From Cephalothrix simula (Eukaryota; Nemertea; Palaeonemertea; Archinemertea; Cephalotrichidae), in NCBI GenBank assembly GCA_035591015.1, contig JAXIUW010236618.1, positions 1-10,078 of the forward strand: 10,078 bases of DNA. The letters run 5' to 3'. The translations under genes were made by a program, and so were the position numbers. The notes below the pieces were generated by a model. That model was not told the DNA's origin, did not search any database, and was given only the letters and a program-made list of their open reading frames with translations. Below are positions 1 to 9,050 of this stretch, one piece after another; the first letter of the stretch is position 1; each line of letters begins with the position of its first letter.

Positions 1-141
1 TACTGAAAAATGGTAGGAAGACATATGCCACTAGGGAAAATACATGTAGTTTGGCTATTTTATATTATAATTTTCTCGGGATTGGAGCAAGCTAGCGACA
101 TGGAGTTTTTTTGTGAATGAAAATTTAAAGAGTACATGTAT

Positions 142-570
142 ATGTAATCAGTAGCACATTTCAATAGTAGCGTTCAACAGAATACGGTATGTTCTTTGAG
201 ATTGCTAAGGAATGTCATAAATGCTTGAAACATCGAAATGGGGATTATGATTGAACGGAAGGAAGGCGGTAAATATAATCTTCTACCACATGCGCTCTTG
301 AAGCACAAATCGGGGCCATTTAAAATTTAACAAGAGTAAACAAATGAGTTATTCTTGTGTAGAGCAGATGAGAGTATTAATGGATACGACCCCTTCATGA
401 ATCTTATCGATGAACCTGGATAAACTTTTAGTTTTTGAAAGATAACGTTGCATCACACTCAGTTATAGACATATTGTCTAATTACTCTGCATTACAGAGC
501 TCACATACTACCGGTCTTATTAAAATAATACCATTTAAACTCTACTATTGAAATGTGCTACTGATGTAAT
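142..570. mobile_element. Non-autonomous DNA transposon (MITE), hAT-like ends, with target site duplication
   Basis: The element body is 149-563 (415 bp). Its ends are perfect inverted repeats of 22 bp: 149-170, beginning CAGTAGCACATTTCAA, is the exact reverse complement of 542-563. Immediately outside, the 7-bp direct repeat ATGTAAT occurs at 142-148 and again at 564-570, as expected for a target site duplication. No open frame of useful size lies inside, so the element cannot encode a transposase and would have been moved in trans. The CAG start of the terminal repeat is typical of hAT-superfamily ends, but hAT elements usually make 8-bp duplications and I can see only 7, so the superfamily is an inference. 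Perfect TIRs and an intact duplication suggest a fairly recent insertion. It sits about 620 bp downstream of the stop codon of the minus-strand gene. Confidence 0.85.
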
Positions 571-1191
571 TCATTGGTGTATAGATATCAAGGCCTATTG
601 AAATAGAAGTATTGTAAAATACTGCCTAGATATACCCTTTCAAACACAGTTAGCTTCTTGATAATTCCCTTAAAAATTCCTGTTGATATCAAATGAAACT
701 CGGTTTGATAATTTTCATATCAATTATATCGCACGATCTGTATCCGATATCTGGAGAGAGTGAAATACATACAATATATTACATCATCTTTTATGAAATA
801 GAGAAAATTAATTTAAATTAACTAATGAGGTGGCCATTGTTAATTCTACAAAACTAAGTCAACTGGACCATTCGTTCAACGGCCCCTTTTGTTCAGCATG
901 TGAGATATTAGCATTAATTATTTAGCAATTAATTTTAAGCTTATTTTGATCATCATCATTCTAAATTATTTAAAAGGGAGAAAATTCATTGAACTTACTA
1001 ATCTTTTAACTTAAAATTTAAGATATGCTTAAAACCTTTGAACATTAAATGCAAAGTGTAGACAATTAAACGCGACAAAAACACCTAATACAACGACCCG
1101 ACATTAAAAAAAATATAAAAACCATTAAGCACATACAAACAGCACCATTACAGTCCTATAAAATAATGTTTGAATATCAAAAATTTCTTCG
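571..1191 (-). other. 3' flank / probable 3' UTR of the large gene
   Basis: This AT-rich stretch follows the stop codon of the minus-strand gene and has no credible reading frame. It should contain the 3' UTR. I find no canonical AATAAA or ATTAAA in minus orientation. Weak variants exist (CATAAA at 790-795, AATATA at 775-780), so the cleavage site cannot be fixed from the sequence. The one structured feature inside is the decayed copy of the gene's last coding bases at 861-914, listed separately. Confidence 0.5.
861..914 (-). repeat. Decayed duplicate of the last coding segment of the large gene
   Basis: This 54-bp segment aligns with 1217-1271, the part of the terminal exon encoding the near-C-terminal residues ANLSQMLNKGAVVQMVQ. 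By hand I count 47 identical positions in 56 alignment columns, with 6 mismatches, a 1-base insertion and a 2-base deletion. It is on the same strand, about 360 bp further downstream. The two indels break the frame, so it no longer encodes the peptide. I see no splice acceptor directly before it. The similarity stops abruptly at both ends, so it is a short fragment and not a long tandem duplication. It could be an old local duplication, the remnant of an alternative last exon, or a shared regulatory sequence. Confidence 0.75.
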
Positions 1192-4100
1192 TCACACCTG
1201 CGGTGGTTGGTCAGGTAACTGGACCATTTGTACAACAGCCCCTTTGTTTAACATCTGAGATAAATTAGCATATTGCAGCACTGATTCAAGATCTAGTTTT
1301 CCACTGCTATTAGACGGTTTACTGGACGACGATGGCAAAACAACGACACGAACATTCTCCCCCTTATCATTTACACCGGGAATTGCAATGTTAGTATTTG
1401 ATAATGTCTGATGCGTTGAGGTGGCAGTTGAACTGGCAAGCTGCAATAGATTCAAAACTTGCTGCCCAGAATTGAGAACAGCTGTATTACTGGACTGTTT
1501 TTGATTTTGCTGTTCAAGAGTGGATGTTTTCTGGGCAGCTGAATTTTGCATTGTCATTACGTGCACGTACTGATTTGAATTTGTGACACCTGAGAGTTTG
1601 GGTTTACTATTCCCATTTTCACGTTCACGAGTAACTTGGAATGTACCGGTTCCCTTAATCATCTCCATTGTAAATTTGGGTTTATTGTCTTTTTTGTGCT
1701 TCCGTTGCAACGGAGCCGTTGGAGTTTGACTAGGGCTGTAAGGCGCTGGTGAATAAGCGAGGGGTTCGCCACCAGTACTCCCACCTTTTGCTGCATACTT
1801 TGCAGCTAAATCCTTTATTTTGGCCTGCTTTGCAGCCGTTGTTAGAGTATTATGTAGACGAGATTGTTCCAAAGATCGGGGAACCGATTGTGCACTCGGC
1901 TGCCCCTGATAAAGCTGCTGAGATACCGTTTTTATATTGGATTGTTCGTTTAAATTTGATACATTACTATGTGGGTCCATTTTTAATGTACCCTGTTGAA
2001 AATTTGACTGCAAATTCTGAACCTGCGATACACTTTGATTATTTAACATTGATGACTTTTGTTGCGGCTCCGTAATTTCACACTGATATCCTTGTAAAGC
2101 GGTAGGTAATGGGGCAACATTTGTAGTCGTTTGAACACTATAATGGGGGTTCATTTCATCCGAGTACTGATCAGGGGTAGATGAATAGAACTGCTGAACT
2201 TGGGTAGCAGCAAGTTTTTGTATTTGTGCTGCAGTTTTTTGAGCTTGTTGTTTCTGTGTAGCCCGCACCTGCTGCTGGTATGAATTTTGTATACCAGCAC
2301 CTTGTGATTGATTACTATATGTATGTGAAGCTGATGAGACAGAAAGTGGCTGTACATGACTCACCGGGAGCTGCTGAGACTGAGAACTATACTGTTGACT
2401 ATGAGTTGCTGCTAATTGCTGTGCCTGTGTAACTGCAATCTGCAACTGCTGACCGGTTAGTTGATTGATTTTTTCTATTTCATTTAGCGATGATTGCCTT
2501 GAAAGGGACATTGTTTCTTGACTACCAGATGACAATTGCCGATGAAAAGTGGAAGAAGATGCAGTTTGGGCAGATGATTTAGAGTAAAACATAGACGACG
2601 GGATGAAAGATGACGTAGATGACGATGAAGCGCGTGGAGGTTGAGATATCGTAGGTTGAGAATATGAAGTTGACAGAGGGTGATGGTCTGAAAAAGCTTC
2701 AACTTGGTGTTTAGATGATGGATGACTATGACTAGAAGGAACATATGTTTGAAAATAATCGGATTTCTTTGGATATTGCGAGGAAGCACGACCAGAACCA
2801 CATTTTTCATTGTCTGGGGTATTGGGGGTAGCTGGCGATGGCAGAGAGGCAGTTAAACCAGGAGATGATGCACTTTGCTGTGTTGATGTTATACTGCTTA
2901 AACTACTACTTCTTGAGACAGTTGATTTTTTGCACGCCTTTTTCGGTGGGGATTTACTGGAACTTGTCCCAGTACTACCAGTATCAACAGTTTCTTCAAG
3001 GGCTTGTGCATGTTTTGCAGTTGCCAATATAGCTGCAATGCGGGCTTGAAGATTTGAATCTTCTACTTTTGCCATTTTTGAAGGCGATTTCTTTGGCGAT
3101 TTGTTACATTCCTGTCGCTTCTTTCCTGCTATTGAGGCAGATTTCGGTGGGGTCGAACTAGGGGTATCAGAAGGACTCTGAATCTGCAAATCTGGTGCTC
3201 GGACAACAGGCATTCTATCTGTTGAATTTTGTTCGCATTGAAAACTTCCAATATATGTCGCAACATTCGTGTCTGGTGACAAGATAGGATTCACAGACGG
3301 GGAGCTTTGAAGCAACTGCGGATTAGCTTGAATAGCCTCTTCATTCAGTTGACGTTCGGATGTTGCCGTATTATCTACTCCTAGTGCTGCACCTCTAGGA
3401 CTAATTGCAGACCGATTCTGTAGAACAGCATCAAATATTCCTTGCACATTCGGTAATTTTGAAATCTCATTTGAAAAACTTCCTTGGACAGTTGGACTTT
3501 CTTCGTTAGGTAGAGCCAAACTTTGTGTTGTAGAAGAATTATGTTGCTGTGGTTTAGGCTTCCCTAACTTTTGTTGAAGTGCGGCTATGGCAGCAAGGCC
3601 ATTTAGTTTTAAGTTATCATTGTAGCTTACCGAAGAATTTTTATCAACAAATGATGAACTAGAAGTAGGCGAATGCTCATTAGGAGCCTCCTGAGATTCA
3701 GTATACCTCTGGTTTGAAGATTTTTTGTCGATAGCTGATATCAGATCAGATCCTGGGGTAATAAGTTGCTTTGAACCATCAGAGAATTTAATAACATAAG
3801 GAATATTTGCCTGTCCGGTAAGCCTTGAAACGTTACTTACATCAGCTGCAGCAGACCTGGCAACATTAAGATCATTCCTTCCTCTTTGATCTTCGTTTAA
3901 ATCTTTACTAACAGGGAAACTTTGTACGTCAGCATAATTCTTTGATAAATTGTATTGTTCAGTAGATGAAGGAGTATGCTGAATATTTTGTTTTTGAAAC
4001 GGCTGGGATGCAGGTACCGAATTCTGCTGTGGAAGATTACGTTGTTGAACCACCTGAGGTACCTGCCCCTGCTTTGGTTGCTGCTGAATATTACGATGTT

Positions 4101-7100
4101 GAACTTGTTGAGGTACCTGTCCCTGTTTTTGATTCTGCTGAAAACTATGTTGTTGAACCGTCTGATATACCTGTCCTTGCTGTTTCTGCCGTTGAACACT
4201 ACGCTGTTGAACCGGCTGAGGAACCTGTCCTTGTTTTAACTGCTGTTGGTGTTGCTGTGAATGAACCATCTGAGGGACCTGTCCCTGTTTTAACTGCTTT
4301 TGGTTTTGCTGTGAATGAACCAGTTGAGGGACCTGTCTCTGGTTTAACTGTTGTTGTTGTTGCTGTGAATGAACCGTCTGAGGAACCTGTCCCTGCATTA
4401 ACTGCTGTTTGTGTTGCTGTGAATGAAGAATATTAACGTGTTGGCGGACTTTCGTTGATGCATATTGTTTAACTTTTGTTGGAGTATGCTGTTGCATACT
4501 ACTTGCAGCAGAAACTTGATTCTGTATTTTATTAGAGACTAGTTTTTGTGGATTTGTATAATTCTGCTGTAGCAATATCTGCTGTTTATGAGGTTGTTGT
4601 ACCAAATGCTGCTGCTTCTGTGATTGCAGATGCTGATTTTGTTGATTTATTTTCTGCTGTTGCTGTTGCGACTCCAAATGTTGTTGTTGACGAATCTTAT
4701 TTGATGCCTGAGCTTGCATTTGGTACATGAATATACTACTAGGGTCAGTAGCGAATAATGCATCAAGGTTCCTCAGTCCTAAAGCATGGATATCCCTCAA
4801 GAAAGAAGAGTCTGTTTGAGCCACAGAATCCCTTTTTGACTTATGTTTCTTGACTTGTAGTTCACGAGCAGCCTGAATTTCCATAGCTCGAAGTCTCTGT
4901 TCTTCAGCCTGTTTTCGTCGTTGTTCTTCATGCCGCTTTCTCTGCAACTTCCTCCACTCTTCTTGCCGTTTAAGTGCATCCATACGACGTTTCTTTCTTT
5001 CTTCTTCATCCTTCTTTCTCTGCATTTCAAGTTCTAGTTTCTTTTGTTCCAAGAAAGTTCTTCTCTCATCTTCTCGTTGCTTTCTTTCCTCTTCCCTTTG
5101 GATCTCTGTTTCTAGTCTCTTCTTCTCTTCTTCCAACCTGACCTTGTCTTCAATTTCCTTAAGAACAAGGGCCTCCTTAACACTGTCAATACTATCAACA
5201 AGACGATTTTTATATGCTTCAAGATGAAGACGTAAAGTTTCCCAAGGAAGATTTGGATCAAGACTTCGGTCTTTGATTCTATCCAGACAAACTATTAAAT
5301 CGCTCATCAGCGCCTTATCAACACCATCCATATTATACTGGTCAGTAGGACTTTCTGAACGTTTGAATTTCTTATTGAGTTCTTCATCCTTTTTTGGACG
5401 CCCTCTCTTCCTTTTCATCGGTGATTCTACAATAACTGTATCATCAGAATCCGTTGCTTGTGGATCAGCGGCAGCCAACTTACCGATTATAAATTGTTCA
5501 AAGCAAGAAGAAAAAGATTTTGGCGCAACGATTGGTTCGGGTGCAATATTTAAAGGAAAAGGACCGAATTCATCATCAAAGTCATCCGGTAATGGTATAA
5601 TTGTATAAACCGATTCCTGTAAGTCAATTTTTGAGACATCAGATTTCTGAACTTCAGAGCTTTTTGGATCAGTTTTCTGCAACAAATCAGCTTCAGTGTT
5701 TGAAGATTCTAAAGGTACTTCCGAAATTTTAGCTAAATCGGACTTTTCTGCCTCATTTAAAGTCTTTTCTCTCTCAATTTTGTTATCACTTTCACCTATT
5801 TCTATGAAGCCCTTATTTTCTTGAACATCTTCTCCTTCACTTTCTTTTGATTTTGATTTGTCATCTGAATCGTTATTGACTATTTCATTATCTTCATTTG
5901 TCACGTCTTCACAATCTTCAACTGAGACATTCGATTTAAATGGAGATTCGAGTTTTACTTGTTCCATTTCATTTTCTACTGTTTTCACTTCTTCTGAAGC
6001 TTTTAGTTCCGTCGATTCATCAATTTTAGCTTTTAAAGTTTCTGCATCGGAACTAGATTCGGACTCCTTAGAAGACAAACGTTTGTCAGTACGTGACTTC
6101 GAACGCGTGCGAATCTCTGGAATTTCTTCTACCTTTGATTCACCTATTTCTTTAGACTGCTTTTTCGTTTCAGAACGAGACCTGTTCCGCGTTTTATCTA
6201 CGGGATAGAAACTGGTTTCTACTGTTTGTTCCTGGCGGCTTCTCGATCTCGTCCTCATTTCATCTTTTATTTCCTCTGAAATATCAGACACGAGCGAAGC
6301 TCGACTCTCACTTCTTGACCGCGTTATACGTGCGCTGCACTCAGATTCATTGGAATCACGCATCTCGCTCTCTTTGTCTTCGTTAGAATTAGATCGACTA
6401 CTTCGAAGACTAGGAGTAGATACTTCTCCTTCATTTGTCTTCGAGTTGCGAGAAACGGAACGAGTGAATTTCTTAGGAACTTCATTTCTAACCTCACCAT
6501 TTTGAATGTCTTTACTGTTATCCGACTTGGATCTGGTAACAATTTTCTCTCTTTCAAATATTTTTTCTCGATTATCAGCGTCTGTTTTATCTTTTAATGA
6601 CTCTTCAGAATTTTCAGCACTAATTTCAGTATCATCAGTTTTTCCCTTTTCAGCAGTCTCACTGACTGTCGCAGCAGCTTTCATGGATGATCTTGTAACA
6701 CGAGTATTACATTCAGCATCAACACTTTCTACCTCAATTCTACTATCATCTTCATCTGAAATGTTTCCAGTCTTTGAAATTATAGTTGATGAATTTCTAG
6801 ACGCACTTCTTGTAACACGTTTATCTCCTTTTTCTTCATTTTCGTCAATCATTTCAATATCTACTGATGAGCTTTCATCATTTGGTTTTGACGAATTTGT
6901 TTCAACTTCCTCCATCTTTTTGTCTTCTTCCGATTCTCTCAGTCCGTCATCTCCGCCTCCTGGATCAGCAGGCACTGGGGTTTTTACATCAATACACCCA
7001 TTTTGTTGGACAGTTTTAAATTCCTCAGTTATAACTACATTATTCTTACAAGGCAGTTCACCGCATTTTTCATCATCAGGTTTAGCACATGAACAGTTAA

Positions 7101-7524
7101 CCTCTTCACAATTTTCAGGAGATTCATTTTTCAGAGGAAATTCTATTGCCGTCGGGGAAGCAGGTATTGTTGAATCGGAATCATATGACACTAAATCGCG
7201 AAATTCATCATCAATTTCCTCAACTTCGCTGCGTTTTAGTTTTGCTTTCCTTCTAGTAAAATCTTCGTAATAATGTTTTATTACTTGTAATAAATCTTCA
7301 CTAGGATCAAGTGAGAAAGCAGTAATCGCAGACAATTTTCCGAGAGATTCCTGTCTTCCGCTAATCATAGACCACAAAACATGACACATATGTAATGGTG
7401 AAAACAATGTATCCAAGGCATTTGGCTCTTCACCCCCTTCGAGGAATGTGACGTATCTCACTACATCATTATGGAAGGCTCTAATGAACATCTCCATACA
7501 GAAGTCAAAGTACTTGTCACCAAA
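1192..7524 (-). CDS. Terminal exon of a large, largely disordered nuclear/chromatin-type protein
   Basis: The stop codon TGA is at 1194-1192. The exon begins at 7524 after a good acceptor (TTCTTCATTTCAG|TTT), so nine residues (FGDKYFDFC) precede the first in-exon Met at 7497, which is probably not the start. It encodes 2110 residues. Positions below count from that Met. Residues 1-100 look helical and folded. About 227-470 is acidic and Ser-rich with repeated TRS motifs. An acidic plus hydrophobic DDTVIVES motif lies just before KRKRGRPKK (about 695-703), an AT-hook and likely NLS. Residues 720-778 form a short helical segment, followed by a highly charged E/K/R helix or coiled coil (about 775-888). 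About 920-1170 is Gln-rich with an 18-residue repeat. The rest is S/T/P/Q-rich with short ordered islands: PYVIKFSDGSKQLITPG (about 1230), AARLAKQ-like helical patches, AKIKDLAAKYAAKGG (about 1890), KFTMEMIKGTGTFQVTRE (about 1940) and the hydrophobic C-terminus. A nuclear DNA- or chromatin-binding scaffold role is inferred from composition and the AT-hook. I do not recognise the family and see no catalytic domain. Confidence 0.9.
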   Translation of the reverse strand, partial: FGDKYFDFCMEMFIRAFHNDVVRYVTFLEGGEEPNALDTLFSPLHMCHVLWSMISGRQESLGKLSAITAFSLDPSEDLLQVIKHYYEDFTRRKAKLKRSEVEEIDDEFRDLVSYDSDSTIPASPTAIEFPLKNESPENCEEVNCSCAKPDDEKCGELPCKNNVVITEEFKTVQQNGCIDVKTPVPADPGGGDDGLRESEEDKKMEEVETNSSKPNDESSSVDIEMIDENEEKGDKRVTRSASRNSSTIISKTGNISDEDDSRIEVESVDAECNTRVTRSSMKAAATVSETAEKGKTDDTEISAENSEESLKDKTDADNREKIFEREKIVTRSKSDNSKDIQNGEVRNEVPKKFTRSVSRNSKTNEGEVSTPSLRSSRSNSNEDKESEMRDSNESECSARITRSRSESRASLVSDISEEIKDEMRTRSRSRQEQTVETSFYPVDKTRNRSRSETKKQSKEIGESKVEEIPEIRTRSKSRTDKRLSSKESESSSDAETLKAKIDESTELKASEEVKTVENEMEQVKLESPFKSNVSVEDCEDVTNEDNEIVNNDSDDKSKSKESEGEDVQENKGFIEIGESDNKIEREKTLNEAEKSDLAKISEVPLESSNTEADLLQKTDPKSSEVQKSDVSKIDLQESVYTIIPLPDDFDDEFGPFPLNIAPEPIVAPKSFSSCFEQFIIGKLAAADPQATDSDDTVIVESPMKRKRGRPKKDEELNKKFKRSESPTDQYNMDGVDKALMSDLIVCLDRIKDRSLDPNLPWETLRLHLEAYKNRLVDSIDSVKEALVLKEIEDKVRLEEEKKRLETEIQREEERKQREDERRTFLEQKKLELEMQRKKDEEERKKRRMDALKRQEEWRKLQRKRHEEQRRKQAEEQRLRAMEIQAARELQVKKHKSKRDSVAQTDSSFLRDIHALGLRNLDALFATDPSSIFMYQMQAQASNKIRQQQHLESQQQQQKINQQNQHLQSQKQQHLVQQPHKQQILLQQNYTNPQKLVSNKIQNQVSAASSMQQHTPTKVKQYASTKVRQHVNILHSQQHKQQLMQGQVPQTVHSQQQQQQLNQRQVPQLVHSQQNQKQLKQGQVPQMVHSQQHQQQLKQGQVPQPVQQRSVQRQKQQGQVYQTVQQHSFQQNQKQGQVPQQVQHRNIQQQPKQGQVPQVVQQRNLPQQNSVPASQPFQKQNIQHTPSSTEQYNLSKNYADVQSFPVSKDLNEDQRGRNDLNVARSAAADVSNVSRLTGQANIPYVIKFSDGSKQLITPGSDLISAIDKKSSNQRYTESQEAPNEHSPTSSSSFVDKNSSVSYNDNLKLNGLAAIAALQQKLGKPKPQQHNSSTTQSLALPNEESPTVQGSFSNEISKLPNVQGIFDAVLQNRSAISPRGAALGVDNTATSERQLNEEAIQANPQLLQSSPSVNPILSPDTNVATYIGSFQCEQNSTDRMPVVRAPDLQIQSPSDTPSSTPPKSASIAGKKRQECNKSPKKSPSKMAKVEDSNLQARIAAILATAKHAQALEETVDTGSTGTSSSKSPPKKACKKSTVSRSSSLSSITSTQQSASSPGLTASLPSPATPNTPDNEKCGSGRASSQYPKKSDYFQTYVPSSHSHPSSKHQVEAFSDHHPLSTSYSQPTISQPPRASSSSTSSFIPSSMFYSKSSAQTASSSTFHRQLSSGSQETMSLSRQSSLNEIEKINQLTGQQLQIAVTQAQQLAATHSQQYSSQSQQLPVSHVQPLSVSSASHTYSNQSQGAGIQNSYQQQVRATQKQQAQKTAAQIQKLAATQVQQFYSSTPDQYSDEMNPHYSVQTTTNVAPLPTALQGYQCEITEPQQKSSMLNNQSVSQVQNLQSNFQQGTLKMDPHSNVSNLNEQSNIKTVSQQLYQGQPSAQSVPRSLEQSRLHNTLTTAAKQAKIKDLAAKYAAKGGSTGGEPLAYSPAPYSPSQTPTAPLQRKHKKDNKPKFTMEMIKGTGTFQVTRERENGNSKPKLSGVTNSNQYVHVMTMQNSAAQKTSTLEQQNQKQSSNTAVLNSGQQVLNLLQLASSTATSTHQTLSNTNIAIPGVNDKGENVRVVVLPSSSSKPSNSSGKLDLESVLQYANLSQMLNKGAVVQMVQLPDQPPQV
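4018..4395 (-). repeat. In-frame 54-bp tandem repeat (7 x 18 residues) in the Gln-rich domain
   Basis: The conserved core encoding QGQVPQxV recurs seven times. On the plus strand its ACCTGTCC-type core starts at 4061, 4115, 4169, 4223, 4277, 4331 and 4385, exactly 54 bp apart with no indel. Reading with the gene, the first three units carry VHSQQ after the core, and the last four carry VQQ/VQH plus R, H or N residues, so there are two sub-types. One copy has Y for the second P (QVYQT) and one has R for G (QRQVPQ). A more degenerate unit precedes the array (about 4396-4449, RQHVNILHSQQ) and a weak one may follow (about 3964-4017, VPASQPFQ). This is a coding minisatellite; repeat number could vary between individuals. 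Confidence 0.9.
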
Positions 7525-9050
7525 CTGAAATGAAGAATACCGAGAATCAGTAACAGGTTATCTAATATAGTAGTACAGAAGCAAGGAGTCAACGTCTTGC
7601 GTACAACTGAATACCTGTGTGATTGCGCTCCAGTGTCCCTGTACTGGCGATTAGTGTCCTCTTCGTAGTATAAACATATACAGATAGTATGGCTTTTTTC
7701 GTCGGTCATGGTAACCGGCTTTTATTATCCTACCTTTCCTAATTTTGCATCATAATCAAATTATCTATTTCCTATTCAGTAACCGTGCAATGATATTGGT
7801 TTATTATACATGTAATTCTATCATATATAATTGCATAATTCCATTCAAACCCATGAGTTTCGCACTAATATACACAAATGGATGGAAAATTGGATGAGGC
7901 ACAGTGAAATGTACAAATTTCGCCCCCCCCCCGTTGAGATCTTATAGAAGGGGCATCGGAACCCCTTAACTTATACATTTTTAGAAAGAGCATGAACAGT
8001 TACACACCATGGGAGGGTTTTAAAATTTTTATCCCACATGGTGGGGAGTGGCCCGAGTGGGCGCAAAATGTGCAAAAAAAATTCGAAAATAGACTAAGAC
8101 CCACTTTTAGTGGTCGGAGGGAACCAATCGAATCGTTCGGGCAAAACTATCTCTAATAGGTTGTTTCGCATACCAAGCATACTAAATGACGCAAATCTTG
8201 GGTTCCTAATAATATTAGGTGACCCGTGGGGGTCGGTCAAAGGTCATATGATCCCATATCAGCCTTAAAATAAATTAATCCAGAGACGACAATTTTGCAC
8301 CCGGTATTAGGGTCAATAGGTATGCTTGATATGCCAAACAACCTATCGAGCTAGTTTTGGTCTAACCCGAACGGTTCGAGGAGTTCATTGAAAATCCGAC
8401 CACTAAAAGTGGGAATTTTTTGCACATTTTGCGCCACCGCTCCCCACCAGGTGGGACAAAAATTTAAAAACCCGCCCATGGTGTGTAACTTTTCATGCTC
8501 TTTTCAAAAATGTATAAGGTTAAGGGGTTCTGATGTCCCTTCTACGAGATCTCGACGGAGGGGCGAAATTTGTATATTTCACTGTGCCTCATCCAATTTT
8601 TCCATATATCAGCATCAATTACTCACACCATATCAAATCAAAAACTTTATGTGAATTGCGAAATAAGTTGAAAAAAACTGAACAGTCGGCCAAAATAAGA
8701 ACAGGCGAAGTCAGGTCACATTCTTTTTATCGCCCTATTGTGATCCCCTGAGCAGCATTACTAAAAAATTTCTAAGGTCACTAGATCGCGTAAACCATGG
8801 TGACCATTTTTGTATAATTAAAAATTGAGCACTAATGCTTTTTAGTCAGTGCCGTTGAACTATAACCATTTTTTGTACTGAACTAGGTTTGATGAGAAAA
8901 AAAATTTCGCCAGTCTCCCGGTTTTTGCTACAAGTGATCCTCACCAAACCCAACCTTTTTCTTAAAAGGATAGACATTCGTGAACCTTTTTTGCTTATTT
9001 CTAACTTTTCAAATTTTTAAAACAAATAATGTGCAATATTATTTACTTAC
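7525..9050 (-). other. Intron between the two visible exons (phase 0)
   Basis: On the minus strand the donor is AAT|GTAAGT (GT at 9050-9049) and the acceptor is TTCTTCATTTCAG|TTT (AG at 7526-7525), preceded by a pyrimidine-rich stretch. The intron is 1526 bp and phase 0 on both sides. About half of it is the foldback transposon at 7882-8605. In the remaining parts (7525-7881 and 8606-9050) I see no coding segment, RNA gene or clear repeat. The in-frame extension upstream of 7524 meets a TAA at 7560-7558, which supports the splice. Confidence 0.85.
7882..8605. mobile_element. Foldback element / MITE with ~300-bp inverted arms
   Basis: The left arm, about 7882-8190, starts ATGGAAAATTGGATGAGG. 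It is matched in reverse complement by the right arm, about 8311-8605, which ends CCTCATCCAATTTTTCCAT. The arms stay similar along their whole length with scattered substitutions and small indels. The left arm has extra bases near 8048-8058 and 8083-8100 and a C10 run at 7923-7932. A central spacer of about 120 bp is not repeated. There is no transposase frame; small open frames inside (for example plus-strand 8388-8654) follow the repeat, not a protein family. I could not identify a convincing target site duplication. It is a non-autonomous DNA element lying wholly in the intron, and its transcript would fold into a long hairpin. Confidence 0.88.

Noticed and set aside
683-722. Imperfect palindrome around TTGATATCAAA / TTTGATAATTTTCATATCAA
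   Set aside because: The arms match over only about 7 bp at a time in very AT-rich sequence, which is expected by chance.
3966-4436. 156-residue plus-strand frame with repeated VNEPSEGPVPVLTAV-like units
   Set aside because: It is the antisense reading of the 54-bp coding repeat. Its periodicity is inherited from the Gln-rich array on the other strand.
4018-4700. CRISPR-like regular repeats
   Set aside because: The period is contiguous and in frame with a long protein, with no unique spacers. It is a coding minisatellite in a eukaryotic gene.
6506-7270. 254-residue plus-strand open frame, Ser/Phe-rich
   Set aside because: It lies wholly antisense to the acidic, Ser-rich part of the large exon and mirrors its codon composition. 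It shows no domain-like pattern or independent gene signals.
7461-7709. 82-residue minus-strand frame overlapping the start of the large exon
   Set aside because: It is in another frame than the main protein and runs through the intron acceptor. The main frame with its splice site explains the region better.
8388-8751. Two overlapping plus-strand frames (88 and 72 residues)
   Set aside because: Both start inside the right arm of the foldback element and show no protein-like conservation or coding pattern.
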